Assembly (NCBI GenBank): GCA_002027195.1
Contig: MWJO01000093.1
Span: 1 to 34,993 of the forward strand
Origin: Streptomyces sp. GKU 895
GTDB lineage: Bacteria; Actinomycetota; Actinomycetes; Streptomycetales; Streptomycetaceae
Reading direction: 5' to 3'
DNA: 34,993 nt
Part shown: positions 1-9,196 of the stretch, in pieces
How positions within the stretch are numbered: position 1 is the stretch's first letter
How the letters are laid out: every line of letters begins with the position of its first letter
Program-made: the position numbers and the translations under genes
The notes under the pieces: model-generated
Seen by the model: only the letters and a program-made list of their open reading frames with translations
Databases searched by the model: none
Told to the model about the DNA's origin: nothing

Positions 1-2
1 GC

Positions 3-1416
3 CGGGCCACCGTCGTCGTCTTCGGCGGGCTGGTCCTGACCCTCCTCGCCTCCCTCGATCTCCCTCGTCGCCGCCCTGGTCGTCCTCGTCCCCGTCGTGC
101 TGTTCCTCATCCCCCTCGCGATCCGCACCCAGGACGGCCGCAACGTCTACCAGTTGACGGCCCTGCGCATCGGATGGCTGCGGCGCAAGTCCAAAGGCGC
201 GCACCTGTACGTCTCCGGCCCGCTGTCCCCGCGCCCCGGCGGCCGCTTCCGCCCGCCGGGCCTGCTGAACAAGGTCACCGTCAGCGAGGGACACGACGCC
301 TACGACCGTCCCTTCGGCGTGCTCCACCACCCCGCCCGCAACCTCTACACCATCGTTCTCGGCTGCGACCCGGACGGCGGCTCGCTCGTCGACCCCGAGC
401 AGGTGGACGTGTGGGTGGCCCAGTGGGGCGAATGGCTCGCCCGGCTCTCCCACGAGCCCGGCCTGCGCGGGGCGGGCGTCATCGTGGAAACCGCCCCCGA
501 CCCCGGCACCCGGCTCGCCAACGAGGTGTTGCCACGCATCCACCCCGACGCCCCGCCGGCGGCCCGCGCCGTGATGCACGAGGTCGTCGAGCGCTACCCG
601 ACGGCCTCCTCCGAGATGCACACCTACGTCACCCTCACCTACGCGGTCCCCGGCGGGAACAAGCGCAAGAAGGAGGACATCGTCACCGACCTCGCCATCC
701 GCATCCCCGGACTGCTCAGCGGCCTGGTCGGAGCCGGCGGCGGCGCCGCCTACCCGCTGTCGGCCGAACGCATCGCCGAAGTCGTACGCGTCGCCTACGA
801 CCCTGCGGTCGCCGCCGACGTCCTCGAAGCCCGCGCCCAACACGGGGGCACGCGCCTGGAATGGGACGACGCCGGACCCGCCGGCGCAGTCGAGACGGTC
901 GGCAGCTACCAGCACGACTCCGGAGTCTCACGGACCTGGCTGATGACCCTCGCCCCCCGCGGCACCGTCCGCTCCTCGGTGCTGCGCGGCATGCTCGAAG
1001 CCGTGCCCGGCACCCGCCGAAAGCGGGTCGCGCTCGTCTACCGCCCCGTCGACCCGGCCACCGCCGCACGCATCGTCGAGGCCGACCGGCGCGCCGCCCA
1101 GTTCATGGCCACCTCCGGGCGCGGCATGGTGCAGGCCCGCGCCGCCTCCGAGGTACGCGCCGCCGAACAGACCGCCGCCGAGGAGGCATCCGGTGCCGGC
1201 CTCGTGGAGTTCTCGCTGATGCTCACCGTCACCGTCGACAGCGCCGAACAGCTGGCCGACGCCGGCGTCGCCGTCCGCAACCTCACCGCCGCCTCCCGGG
1301 TCCAGATGCGTCCCGCCGACCGGATGCAGGCCGCCGCGTTCACCTGCACCCTGCCCGTCGGCATCCTCCCGTGGGAGCAGACCTTCATCCCGCACGAGCT
1401 GCAGGAGGCGCTGTGA
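3..1416 (+). CDS. SCO6880-family conjugation/T4SS-associated protein, 5' end outside window, apparent frameshift near base 57
   Basis: This is the 3' part of an SCO6880-type gene, a family found next to VirB4-like and VirD4-like ATPases in actinobacterial conjugation clusters. Family members carry N-terminal membrane helices and a large soluble domain, and probably act in the membrane part of the transfer apparatus. The ORF that starts at ATG 97 gives 439 aa, but the coding signal extends further upstream. Frame 3 reads a hydrophobic stretch (RATVVVFGGLVLTLLASL) up to about base 56, and frame 1 continues the same membrane region (ISLVAALVVLVPVVLFL) from base 58. A single extra base near 57 would explain the break; frame 1 has a TGA at 37-39. 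The stop overlaps the next gene by four bases (GTGA), and an AGGAGG lies at 1403-1408, so the two are translationally coupled. The family call comes from recognition of the sequence and its context. Confidence 0.8.
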
Positions 1417-3026
1417 GCCGGGAGAGCCGGAAAGGCGAGAAGGACCGGAAGAACCAGAAGAAGGCCAAACCAGCGCCCGCACAGCCCAAGGAACTCTTCA
1501 TCCCGCCGCGCGGCTGGTACGGGCCGGGCGGTGGCCGCGTCGGTCACCTCGACCCGCCCACCATGTGGCGGGCCACCACGGTGCAGGCCTGCGGGATGTG
1601 GCCGTTCGCCGCCGGTTCCGGCGCCCCGATGATCGGGGTCCCGCTGGGACAGCACCTGTTCACCGGAGCCACCGTCTGCGGCGACCCGCTGTCCTGGTTC
1701 ACCCGCGCCCGCTACATCTCCAACCCCTCCCTGTTCATGCTCGGCATGCCGGGCCTGGGCAAGTCCACCCTGGTCAACCGCATGCTCATCGGACTGGCCG
1801 CCACCGGTGTGGTCCCACTGGTCCTCGGCGACCTCAAACCCGACTACGCCGACACCGTCCGCGCGCTGGGCGGCCAGGTCATCTCCATCGGCCGCGGCCG
1901 GGGCGGCATCAACGTGCTGGACCCCGGCGCCATGGGCCAGGCCGCCGACCGCATCGGCGGCGAAGCCGGGGAGATCCTGCGGGCCGAGACCCACGGCCGC
2001 GTCCTCAACATGGTCGCCGCCCTGATCACCATCGTGCGCGGCCGGCCCATGGACGACCACGAACAGTCCGTGCTCTCCGCCGTCCTGCACCACCTGCGCG
2101 AACGCACCGCACCCGGCCGCACCGCCCTCCTTCCCGACCTCCTCCGGGTGCTGACCGAGGGACCGGACCGGGTTCGCGCGGTCACCCTCGACCGGGGCAA
2201 CGACGCCCGCTACCGCGACGCCGTCGACCCCCTGCACCGCTCCCTGCTCGGCATCCTCGACGGCCCCCTCGGCGACACCTTCGCCTCCGAGACCTCCACC
2301 CGCATCGACCCGAACTCCCCGGCGGTGTGCATCGACATCTCCGGCATCGGCGAGGCCGACACCCAGCTGACCGCCGCGGCCATGCTCGCCGCCTGGTCCG
2401 ACGGCCTGGGCACCGTCGCCGCCTCGCACGCCCTGGCCGACGCCGGACTCGCCCCGCGCCGCTGGTTCTTCACCGTCCTCGACGAACTGTGGCGCCCGCT
2501 GCGCGCCGCCTCCGGCATCGTCGACCGCATCGACGCCCTGACCCGGCTCAACCGCTCCCTCGGCCTGGGCGACGCCAAGATCACCCACACCCTCAAGGAC
2601 GCCGAGGCGCTCGGCACCGACGCGGACCGGGCCAAGGCCCGCGGCTTCGTCGAACGCGCCGGCATGGTGGTGTGCGCCGGACTGCCCAGAACCGAGATGG
2701 AGGACCTCGGCCGGGTCGTGGGACTGTCCCGGCGCGAGATCGAACTGGTCTCCTCCTGGTCCTCCCCGCCCGGCTGGGGCGTCACCACCGAGCACGAGGA
2801 ACCCCCAGGGCGCGGCCGGTTCCTCATCAAGGTCGGCGGCCGCCCCGGCATCCCCATCAAGGTCGCCATCACCCAGGCCGAACGTGAACTGCACAACACC
2901 AACACCCGCTGGACCCCCAACGAGACGGCCGACCCCGTCACCAGGAACCTCGCACGGCAGGTCGCCCGCGCCGCCCAGGAAGGCCCGCTGCCGCTCGACC
3001 CCCGCCTGACCGGGGAGACGGTGTGA
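1413..3026 (+). CDS. VirB4-like conjugative transfer ATPase
   Basis: This is a P-loop ATPase of 537 aa, of the type that follows SCO6880 genes. It is expected to energise DNA or protein transfer at the inner face of the membrane. The Walker A motif GMPGLGKS is at residues 111-118, and a Walker B-like TVLDELW has D357/E358. The first 25 residues are Lys/Arg-rich and probably disordered. GTG 1413 is chosen as the start because AGGAGG lies four bases upstream and it overlaps the preceding stop as GTGA. The open frame extends far upstream of this point only as an arginine-rich antisense-like shadow of the SCO6880 gene. The gene ends in another four-base overlap with the coupling-protein gene. Family assignment is firm at ATPase level; a specific VirB4 role is inferred from context. 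Confidence 0.85.
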   Translation: MSRESRKGEKDRKNQKKAKPAPAQPKELFIPPRGWYGPGGGRVGHLDPPTMWRATTVQACGMWPFAAGSGAPMIGVPLGQHLFTGATVCGDPLSWFTRARYISNPSLFMLGMPGLGKSTLVNRMLIGLAATGVVPLVLGDLKPDYADTVRALGGQVISIGRGRGGINVLDPGAMGQAADRIGGEAGEILRAETHGRVLNMVAALITIVRGRPMDDHEQSVLSAVLHHLRERTAPGRTALLPDLLRVLTEGPDRVRAVTLDRGNDARYRDAVDPLHRSLLGILDGPLGDTFASETSTRIDPNSPAVCIDISGIGEADTQLTAAAMLAAWSDGLGTVAASHALADAGLAPRRWFFTVLDELWRPLRAASGIVDRIDALTRLNRSLGLGDAKITHTLKDAEALGTDADRAKARGFVERAGMVVCAGLPRTEMEDLGRVVGLSRREIELVSSWSSPPGWGVTTEHEEPPGRGRFLIKVGGRPGIPIKVAITQAERELHNTNTRWTPNETADPVTRNLARQVARAAQEGPLPLDPRLTGETV

Positions 3027-4813
3027 GCGCCGGCCGCGGCGGCGCACGCGGCCCGCACGACGAACTGACCTGGGCGGTGGCCGGCGTCGTCGTCGGAGCC
3101 CTCGCCCTGTTCAGCCTGGCCATGCTCGGCGGCTCACTCGCCTCCCTGTTCACCGGCCACGGCTTCACCCACCCTCCCTACGCCCTGTCCACCCTCGTCG
3201 GGCTGACCACCTCGGACCCGGCCGCGTACTGGCCGGCCACCCCCGCCTGGGCCGTCTACACCGGCATGACCGCGCCGCTGCTGCTCCTGACCGCACTCGT
3301 GGGCGTCGCCGCCGCGGCCCTGCGCCGCCGCCGCGACACCACGCCGGGACTGGCGGGCCGCCGCGAACTCGCCGGCATGTGCCCCGACGGCATCACCGAC
3401 CGGGCCCGCTCCCTGCGCCCCACCCTCAAGGGCCGCGACCGCCTCGACGCCGACGAGACCGGCAACCTGCTCGGCGACCTCATGCCGAACGGCCCCGAAC
3501 TGCGCAGCAGCTTCGAGGACGTCGAACTCGACCTCATGGCACCCCGCGCCGGAAAGTCCACCGGCATCGCCATCCCACGCGTCCTGCGCGCCCAGGGCGC
3601 CGTCGTCCTGACCTCCAACAAGTCCGACGTCTACGCCGTCACCCGCGCCCAGCGGGAGAAGGCCGGCACCGTGTGGACCTTCGACCCCCAGGGCATCGCC
3701 CACACCCCGCGCGGCATGTGGTGGAACATGCTGGGGGAGTGCCACACCATCGAGGGCGCCCGCCGGCTCGCCGGCCACTTCGTGGCATCCGTCAACGACG
3801 ACGCCTCCAAGAAGGACTTCTGGATCTCCGCCGCCCAGAACACCCTCACCGCCCTGTTCCTGGCCGCCGCACGCGGCGGTGCCAGGGTCCAGGACCTTCT
3901 GGCCTGGCTCGCCGACCCGGCCGACCGCACCCCCGTCGACCTGCTGCGCGACACCGGACTGGACGCCATGGCCGAGCAGTTGCAGGGCACGGTGCGCGGC
4001 GCCGTGGAGACCCGCGACGGCATCTACGAGACCGCCCGCCAGACCGTCTCCTGCCTCCTCGACCCCGAGATCCTCGCCTGGGTCGCGCCCGACCCCGACC
4101 TGCCCGAGTTCCGCCCCGACCGGCACGTCGCCGGACGCGACACCCTCTACCTGCTCTCCAAGGACGGCGGCGGCTCCGCGGCGGGCGTCATCGCGGGCCT
4201 CGCCGATGCCACCCTGCGCGCCGGAGTCGTCGCCGCCGAACGCATGGGCGGCCGCCTGGACCCGCCGCTGACCGCGGTCCTCGACGAGGCCGCCAACGTC
4301 TGCCGCATCTCCGATCTCCCCGACCTGTACTCACACTTCGGCTCCCGCGGCATCAACGTCGTGACCCTGCTGCAGAGTTACCGCCAAGGCGCCCGCGTGT
4401 GGGGCGAGGCCGGCATGGACGCCCTGTGGAGCGCGGCCACCGTCAAACTCCTCGGCGCCGGACTCGACGACGCCGACTTCGTCCAGAAGATCTCCACCCT
4501 CGTCGGCCAGCACGACGTCCGCACCCCGAGCATCTCCCGCAGCCGCGACGGCACGTCACGCTCCTACTCCTACCGCCAGGAAGCCGTCCTGCCCCCCGAC
4601 AGGATCCGCGCCCTCCCCAAGGGCACAGCCCTCCTCCTGGCCACCGGCGTCCGCCCGGCCCTGATCAGACTCCGCCCGTGGTTCAAGGAGGCCGACGCCG
4701 GGGTCATCTCGACGGCGGCGAAGGCGGAGGAGACGGCCATCACCCGGCGGGCGGTGGCGAAGCTGGACGGCGCGGTCACGGCCGTCGAGGCCATGAGCGT
4801 CGACAAGGAGTGA
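3023..4813 (+). CDS. VirD4/TraG-like type IV coupling ATPase
   Basis: This 596-aa protein has the architecture of a type IV coupling protein, which brings the DNA-relaxase substrate to the secretion channel. Two N-terminal membrane segments are visible (about residues 15-40 and 80-100). They are followed by a cytoplasmic ATPase with Walker A APRAGKST at 173-180 and Walker B LTAVLDEA with D421/E422. A segment with LLQSYRQGARVWGE follows Walker B, as in TraD/TraG proteins. The start is GTG 3023, overlapping the upstream stop by four bases. With the two preceding genes it forms the energy module of the system. No relaxase gene is visible in this window, so the DNA substrate and its processing enzyme must lie elsewhere or be atypical. 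Confidence 0.88.
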   Translation: MSAGRGGARGPHDELTWAVAGVVVGALALFSLAMLGGSLASLFTGHGFTHPPYALSTLVGLTTSDPAAYWPATPAWAVYTGMTAPLLLLTALVGVAAAALRRRRDTTPGLAGRRELAGMCPDGITDRARSLRPTLKGRDRLDADETGNLLGDLMPNGPELRSSFEDVELDLMAPRAGKSTGIAIPRVLRAQGAVVLTSNKSDVYAVTRAQREKAGTVWTFDPQGIAHTPRGMWWNMLGECHTIEGARRLAGHFVASVNDDASKKDFWISAAQNTLTALFLAAARGGARVQDLLAWLADPADRTPVDLLRDTGLDAMAEQLQGTVRGAVETRDGIYETARQTVSCLLDPEILAWVAPDPDLPEFRPDRHVAGRDTLYLLSKDGGGSAAGVIAGLADATLRAGVVAAERMGGRLDPPLTAVLDEAANVCRISDLPDLYSHFGSRGINVVTLLQSYRQGARVWGEAGMDALWSAATVKLLGAGLDDADFVQKISTLVGQHDVRTPSISRSRDGTSRSYSYRQEAVLPPDRIRALPKGTALLLATGVRPALIRLRPWFKEADAGVISTAAKAEETAITRRAVAKLDGAVTAVEAMSVDKE

Positions 4814-4948
4814 CGTGGCAGGGCAACAGACGGGCTGACGATGCCCCCGGTCTCGACACCAGAGCTCTGAACCCACCCGCGACAGCAGCCGTTGTCACGT
4901 GGCATCCACGGCACCACCGGTGCCGGACACCTTGCAAGGGGAACACAC

Positions 4949-6040
4949 ATGTCAACACCGACTCCTCCTGACGCCGAGGCCGTGAGCGTGTACGACACGC
5001 CAAGCGAAGGACCCGGTCCCACACGGGCGGACTCTCCGGCGAGCCAACGCAGTACAGGCAGTGCCGGATCGGTCTACATGCAGGCCAGCCAGAACGGCGA
5101 CGAAATCAGCTTCGCCCCGGTGGATGTGGAGACGCAGCAGGCAGGTGATCTGCCGCAGCCGCTGGCCCCGCCCACCGAGAACGCGACGATGTTCCGCTCT
5201 CCGGAGGGCAAATACTCCGCGGTGGAGATCGATCAGACACCGCAGCCCGCCAATCCGTCCGCGGACGACAATCTCGCCGACCTCCACCTCAACGAGCAAG
5301 GCGGCGGCCTTCCCGATCTGACCGCCGCTTCCACCGCCCGCACCTGGACGTGGTCGGACACCGGCCAGTGGGTCGCCGGGCACTCGGCCCACATTCTGAG
5401 CACCGTCAATCATGCGGCGAACCTCGCCGGGACGGGCCTTTCCGCTGCGGCGGCCTGGGCGCCGAAGCCGGCGCTTGCCACTGCCGCCGCCGTGATGCCC
5501 GTTATCGGTGCCGGCGTCACCCTCACCAATGCGGTGACACACTTCGTGACGCTGCGCGACGGCAGAACCGGTGACACACCCGAGCAGACCAAGGTGATCA
5601 ACGCCACGAACAGGCAGCTTTACGTCAACACGGGCCTGATGACCCTCGGTGCAGTACTCCAGGGCGCGGCGGCCGGAGCGAACGCTCAGGCGGAGTCGCA
5701 TGCGGCCACGCTGCCGGCGACGACCGCGGCAGCCCTCAAGGGCAGCGCGACCATCGCGGCCGGGGTCGGCACGCTCCTCGTCGGGATCGGTGAAGCATCC
5801 AACGCGAACATCCCCACTTTCCGGACCGTGCTGCCTGTGCCGTACGTGAACGACTCGCCCGTAGAGGGCTCCATGGCGTCACTGAACCAGGGTCAACAGC
5901 CGAACACCTTCACTGTTGCCGGCGCGGCCGAGGCGGGCCAGACGAACCTCCGGCACAGGCCGAGAAAGGAGGCGGAGATCTTTCAACCGGCCCCCGCGGC
6001 CCCAGGCGCCGGGACCTCGAGCCAGAAGCCGCGTAGGTGA
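4949..6040 (+). CDS. Unknown membrane-associated protein in the conjugation operon
   Basis: I do not recognise this 363-aa protein. The N-terminal ~140 residues are polar and rich in Ser, Pro, Gln and acidic residues, and are probably disordered. A Trp-containing segment (TWTWSDTGQW) follows. Then come three Ala/Gly-rich hydrophobic stretches, roughly at residues 175-200, 230-250 and 265-285, suggesting membrane insertion. The C-terminus is again polar and basic. ATG 4949 is chosen because AAGGGG lies just upstream; an in-frame start at 4892 has no such support. A short hairpin (arms CGGCACC/GGTGCCG, 4909-4925) precedes the ribosome site. The stop overlaps the DUF4913 gene by four bases. Position suggests a structural or accessory role in transfer, but that is inference. 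Confidence 0.7.
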   Translation: MSTPTPPDAEAVSVYDTPSEGPGPTRADSPASQRSTGSAGSVYMQASQNGDEISFAPVDVETQQAGDLPQPLAPPTENATMFRSPEGKYSAVEIDQTPQPANPSADDNLADLHLNEQGGGLPDLTAASTARTWTWSDTGQWVAGHSAHILSTVNHAANLAGTGLSAAAAWAPKPALATAAAVMPVIGAGVTLTNAVTHFVTLRDGRTGDTPEQTKVINATNRQLYVNTGLMTLGAVLQGAAAGANAQAESHAATLPATTAAALKGSATIAAGVGTLLVGIGEASNANIPTFRTVLPVPYVNDSPVEGSMASLNQGQQPNTFTVAGAAEAGQTNLRHRPRKEAEIFQPAPAAPGAGTSSQKPRR

Positions 6041-6459
6041 GGCCCGCAGATCAGGAACCCGCCGAGGTGCCGACAGCGCCGACGGACCAGGGGACCAGTG
6101 AAGATGGCGTCCGTTTCATCCTCTACCTGGACGGTGTGGAGTACGACCAGGCCCTGAGTCAATTGGCGGTATGGGTCGGTCACTTTCTCCTGCCCGTGTA
6201 CGGCAGGGAGGTCACCTCCCAGGCCCCCTGGTGCCCCGAATGGTGGCGGCACAAGGACGCGGTCGCGCTGCTCTACGCCTTGTGGATGGCATGGTTCGAG
6301 CTGTCTCAGCCCTCGGCCGGTCTCACCGGCCCCGCGATCTGGCACCGCGACCACCTCGCCCACACGATGGCCCAACTCCGCGACCCCTCCGGCACGTTCG
6401 CCGGCTGCAAGCCGGGAAACCACCGGGAGAAAGCCTTCCCTGTCTCGGACTTTGTCTGA
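6037..6459 (+). CDS. DUF4913 family protein
   Basis: This 140-aa protein matches the DUF4913 pattern: a Trp-rich core with WCPEWWRHKDAV, an ALWMAWFEL segment, then WHRDHLAHTMAQLRDPSGTFAGC near the C-terminus. DUF4913 genes are common beside SCO6880/VirB4/VirD4 clusters in Streptomyces, but their function is unknown. The start is GTG 6037, overlapping the preceding stop as GTGA. It is the last gene of the operon before a hairpin terminator. The first ~25 residues are variable and acidic. Confidence 0.82.
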   Translation: MRPADQEPAEVPTAPTDQGTSEDGVRFILYLDGVEYDQALSQLAVWVGHFLLPVYGREVTSQAPWCPEWWRHKDAVALLYALWMAWFELSQPSAGLTGPAIWHRDHLAHTMAQLRDPSGTFAGCKPGNHREKAFPVSDFV

Positions 6460-6469
6460 GGCGGCCGAC

Positions 6470-6504
6470 AGCCGTGGGGTGCCGGTCACGGACGCCCCAC
6501 GGCT
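6470..6504. terminator. Bidirectional hairpin terminator between convergent genes
   Basis: Perfect 10-bp arms, AGCCGTGGGG (6470-6479) and CCCCACGGCT (6495-6504), flank a 15-nt loop. The hairpin sits between the stop of the DUF4913 gene (plus) and the stop of the DUF418 gene (minus), where a shared terminator is expected. There is no long U tract, as is usual in Streptomyces. Confidence 0.7.
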
Positions 6505-6506
6505 CT

Positions 6507-7719
6507 TCAGCGTGTCCGCTCGCCCACGGCAGTCGACTGGCCCCGAGCCGCACAGCCTCCCCGGGTAGCCCGTCGCACGACGGCCTCGGCCGGACCCCGG
6601 CGGAATCGCCCGATCAGCGGCTCACTCACGGCCACCTGCACCCCGTACAGCACCGCACACCCCGCGACCACCCCCGCCGCGCCCACCCGGTCGTACCACC
6701 CCAGGCCGACGCCGGTGAACACCCCGCACAGCACGAGCGACTGGGTCAGATAGTGGGTCAGCGACAGCCGCCCCGTCCGCGGCGAGTACCGCGGCGCCCC
6801 GGCCCCCGCCACCGCCCGGGCGCGACAGCCACAGCAACAGCCCGCAGGCATACGCGGCTGTCAGCACCGGCCCCGTCGTCACACCCACCGCCTGACCGAC
6901 GTAGAACCACCGTTCGTCCAGCGGCCCGTTCGTACAGACCGCGGTCGTGGCGCCGCCCGCGACCCCGAGGGGCAGACACCGCCGTACCGTCGCGCGCAGT
7001 CGGCGCCGGTCGCGTCCGTACCGTTCCAGCAGCCGGAGTCTGGCCGCCGCCAGGCCGGTGAGGAACGCGGCGAACACCTGCGGGGCGTACAGGAGATCTG
7101 TGCTGAGGGCGGTGGGCAGCGCGTGCAGGTGCGCTTCGATCACCGACACAGCGTCGCCCCGGTAGGCCGCGACCGTGTCGGCCACCGCGGGACCGTGCAG
7201 CGGGGCGGGGGAGGGGCCGGTGGTCAGCACGGTCAGCAGTCCGTACGACAGGAGCACCAGCGACAGCACCACGACGAGCGCCGCCGCCGCACGTATCGCC
7301 AGCCGTGCCGAGGCCTCGCGCAGTGCGTACAGCGGCAGCGCGAGTGCCGCGTACGTGGTGAGGATGTCGCCCGCGTACAGCAGCACGGCGTGGAGCAGGC
7401 CCAGGGCGAACAGCGTTGCCGTACGACGTAGATGACGCGGCCCGAACGCCATGCCCTCCGCCCGGCAGGCGCGCATCTGCTGGACGAAGGCGTAGCCGAA
7501 CAGGAACGCGAACAGCGGATAGAACTTCCCCGCCACGAAGGCGCTCACCAGCCAGGCAGCGACGTCGTCGAGCATCCCCGCGGCCGGGCCGTCGCCGTAC
7601 ACGGTGTAAGGACCGGCCATCAGCAGCGCGTTGACGCACAGCACTCCCGACAGGGCGAATCCGCGCAGCACATCGGCTTCCGCGACACGCACCACCGACT
7701 GCGTCTGCGGGCCGGTCAC
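6507..7719 (-). pseudogene. DUF418 family membrane protein, frameshifted in the C-terminal third
   Basis: This is a multi-pass membrane protein of the DUF418 family (function unknown, often annotated as a transport-related or acyltransferase-like membrane protein). From GTG 7719 one frame encodes the N-terminal part: ADVLRGFALSGVLCVN, then FYPLFAFLFGYAF, then several hydrophobic helices to about LLLWLSRPGG. The conserved family C-terminus (GRLSLTHYLTQSLVLC...) is in a different frame that ends at 6507. The frames switch at about 6800-6830, inside a run of G and C. The span of 1213 nt minus one inserted base gives exactly 404 codons, so a single extra base explains the break. GTG 7719 overlaps the stop of the small upstream gene as GTGA. 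Either a real pseudogene or a sequencing error. Confidence 0.8.
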
Positions 7720-7880
7720 CCTCCACCCCGCAACGCGGCCGTCCCGAAAGCGATCGTCGCCGCCGCGAACCAGGCCATGGCCCGGGCCGGCACCCGCCGC
7801 CCCGACTCCCGTACGCCCAAGGCCAGGCACACGGCCCCCGCCGCCGCGCACCACACGCTCACCGTCCACTCGTCCGGCAT
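7716..7880 (-). CDS. Small two-helix membrane protein coupled to the DUF418 gene
   Basis: A 54-codon ORF begins at ATG 7880 (MPDEWTVSVW...) and encodes two hydrophobic segments, around residues 6-20 and 34-50, separated by a basic stretch (RESGRRVPAR). Its TGA (7716-7718) overlaps the GTG start of the DUF418 gene in a GTGA arrangement, strong evidence for translation and for an operon. A G-rich candidate ribosome site (AAAGGGGG) lies about 10 nt upstream. No family was recognised. It may be a partner of the DUF418 protein. Confidence 0.55.
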   Translation of the reverse strand: MPDEWTVSVWCAAAGAVCLALGVRESGRRVPARAMAWFAAATIAFGTAALRGGG

Positions 7881-8103
7881 GAGAGGCGTCGCCCCCTTTC
7901 GCGATGCCGGGAGCGCAGGTGGGCCCCGGTGTCCGCCATCGCGGACACAACGGGGGACGGGTCACTGCGGTTCATATCGAGGGTGTTGCCCGATGGATTC
8001 GTCTCCGGGTGAACCGGGCCGCCGGCCTGGCCGTTGTGTGCGGTGTTGTGCAGCCCGCGGCGCAGACCGGGCTCTCCGCACCGCCCCAGGAGCCCTTCCC
8101 CCT
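7881..8103. promoter_or_regulatory. Divergent promoter region with an 8-bp inverted repeat
   Basis: This 223-nt gap separates the divergent small-membrane-protein/DUF418 operon and the NlpC/P60 gene, so promoters for both must be here or nearby. An inverted repeat GTGTCCGC-N4-GCGGACAC lies at 7929-7948 and could be an operator. AGGAG at 8088-8092 serves the plus-strand gene. No clear -10/-35 pair was identified. Confidence 0.4.
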
Positions 8104-9189
8104 ATGAGACGCAAACCGATGACGAGGCACAGGCCACGGACCGTGGTGCTGGGCGGTCTGCTCTGCCTTCTGGCAGGTACGACCCAGCCCTTCGCCCAGG
8201 CGGTGCCCCGCCCCGACCGGCCGCAGACCCTCGCGGAGGTGCGTGCCGAACTGGAGTCGCTCTACCACGACGCCGAAGTCGCCACCGAGGAGTACAACGC
8301 GGCAGGTGAGGACGTCGCGGCCCAGGAGAAGAAGCTGGACGTGCTCGGCGCCCAGGTGGCACGGGCCGACGCCAGGCTCGTACGGCTGCGTGCCCTGGTC
8401 GGGGCGGCCGCACGCGCCCAGTACCGCGGCGGCGGCATGCCGGCCGAAGTGCAGTTCGCCCTCAGCTCCGATCCCGAGCACGCCCTCGACGCCGCGGGTC
8501 TGGCCCGGCAGGCCCAACTCGGCACCGACCGGCAGCTGGTGGCGCTGGTCGAGACCGAGAGCCGGCTGAAGACGAAGGCGGAGCAGGCGGCCGAGGAGCT
8601 CGACGGGCTCCGGGAGATCCAGCAGACCCGCGACACGGCTCGGGACAAGGTCACCCGGCAGATCGCCGCGGCCCGCAAACTCGAAGCCCGCCTCGAGGCC
8701 GACGAACTCAAACGCCTGGCCGACCTGGAGAAGCAGGACGCGGCGAAGGCGCAGGCCGCGTGGCTGAAGACGGGTGTCCTCGACGGGGTGGGCACGACGG
8801 CGAGCGTGGGCGGCAAGAAGGCCGTCGCCTATGCCACGGATCAGCTCGGCAAGCCGTATGTGTGGGGTGCCGAGGGACCGGACTCCTTCGACTGCTCCGG
8901 CCTGACCTCCCAGGCCTGGCTCGCGGCCGGCGTGACCATCCCGCGCACCTCGCAGGAACAGTGGAAACAGCTCAAGCGCGTCGCCATCGAGGACATGCGG
9001 CCCGGGGACCTGATCATCTACTTCGACGACGCCAGCCATGTCGCCCTCTACGTCGGGGCGGGACGCATCATCCACGCGCCACGGCCAGGGCGGACGATCA
9101 CCGTGGCGCCCGCCGCGTCGATGCGGATCCTGGGCGTCGTACGCCCCGATCCGCAGGCACAGGCGCAGGCGCCGGCGGCGAAGAAGTGA
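8104..9189 (+). CDS. Secreted NlpC/P60 peptidoglycan endopeptidase
   Basis: This is a 361-aa cell-wall hydrolase expected to cleave peptide stems of peptidoglycan outside the membrane. The N-terminus has a basic region (MRRKPMTRHRPR) and a hydrophobic signal core (VVLGGLLCLLAGT). Residues ~40-225 form a long, charged, helical coiled-coil region. A C-terminal NlpC/P60 domain follows with the catalytic Cys264 in FDCSGL, His312 in ASHVALYVG and His324 in IIHAP. ATG 8104 is chosen because AGGAG lies 11 nt upstream; ATG 8119 would be too far from it. It is followed after 7 nt by a lytic transglycosylase gene, and the pair probably opens the wall for the transfer apparatus encoded upstream. Confidence 0.92.
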   Translation: MRRKPMTRHRPRTVVLGGLLCLLAGTTQPFAQAVPRPDRPQTLAEVRAELESLYHDAEVATEEYNAAGEDVAAQEKKLDVLGAQVARADARLVRLRALVGAAARAQYRGGGMPAEVQFALSSDPEHALDAAGLARQAQLGTDRQLVALVETESRLKTKAEQAAEELDGLREIQQTRDTARDKVTRQIAAARKLEARLEADELKRLADLEKQDAAKAQAAWLKTGVLDGVGTTASVGGKKAVAYATDQLGKPYVWGAEGPDSFDCSGLTSQAWLAAGVTIPRTSQEQWKQLKRVAIEDMRPGDLIIYFDDASHVALYVGAGRIIHAPRPGRTITVAPAASMRILGVVRPDPQAQAQAPAAKK

Positions 9190-9196
9190 CCCGCAC

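Noticed and set aside
174..1412. Long arginine/proline-rich reading frame upstream of the VirB4-like start
   Set aside because: It is a shadow of the SCO6880-family gene: low-information sequence, and the real product begins at GTG 1413.
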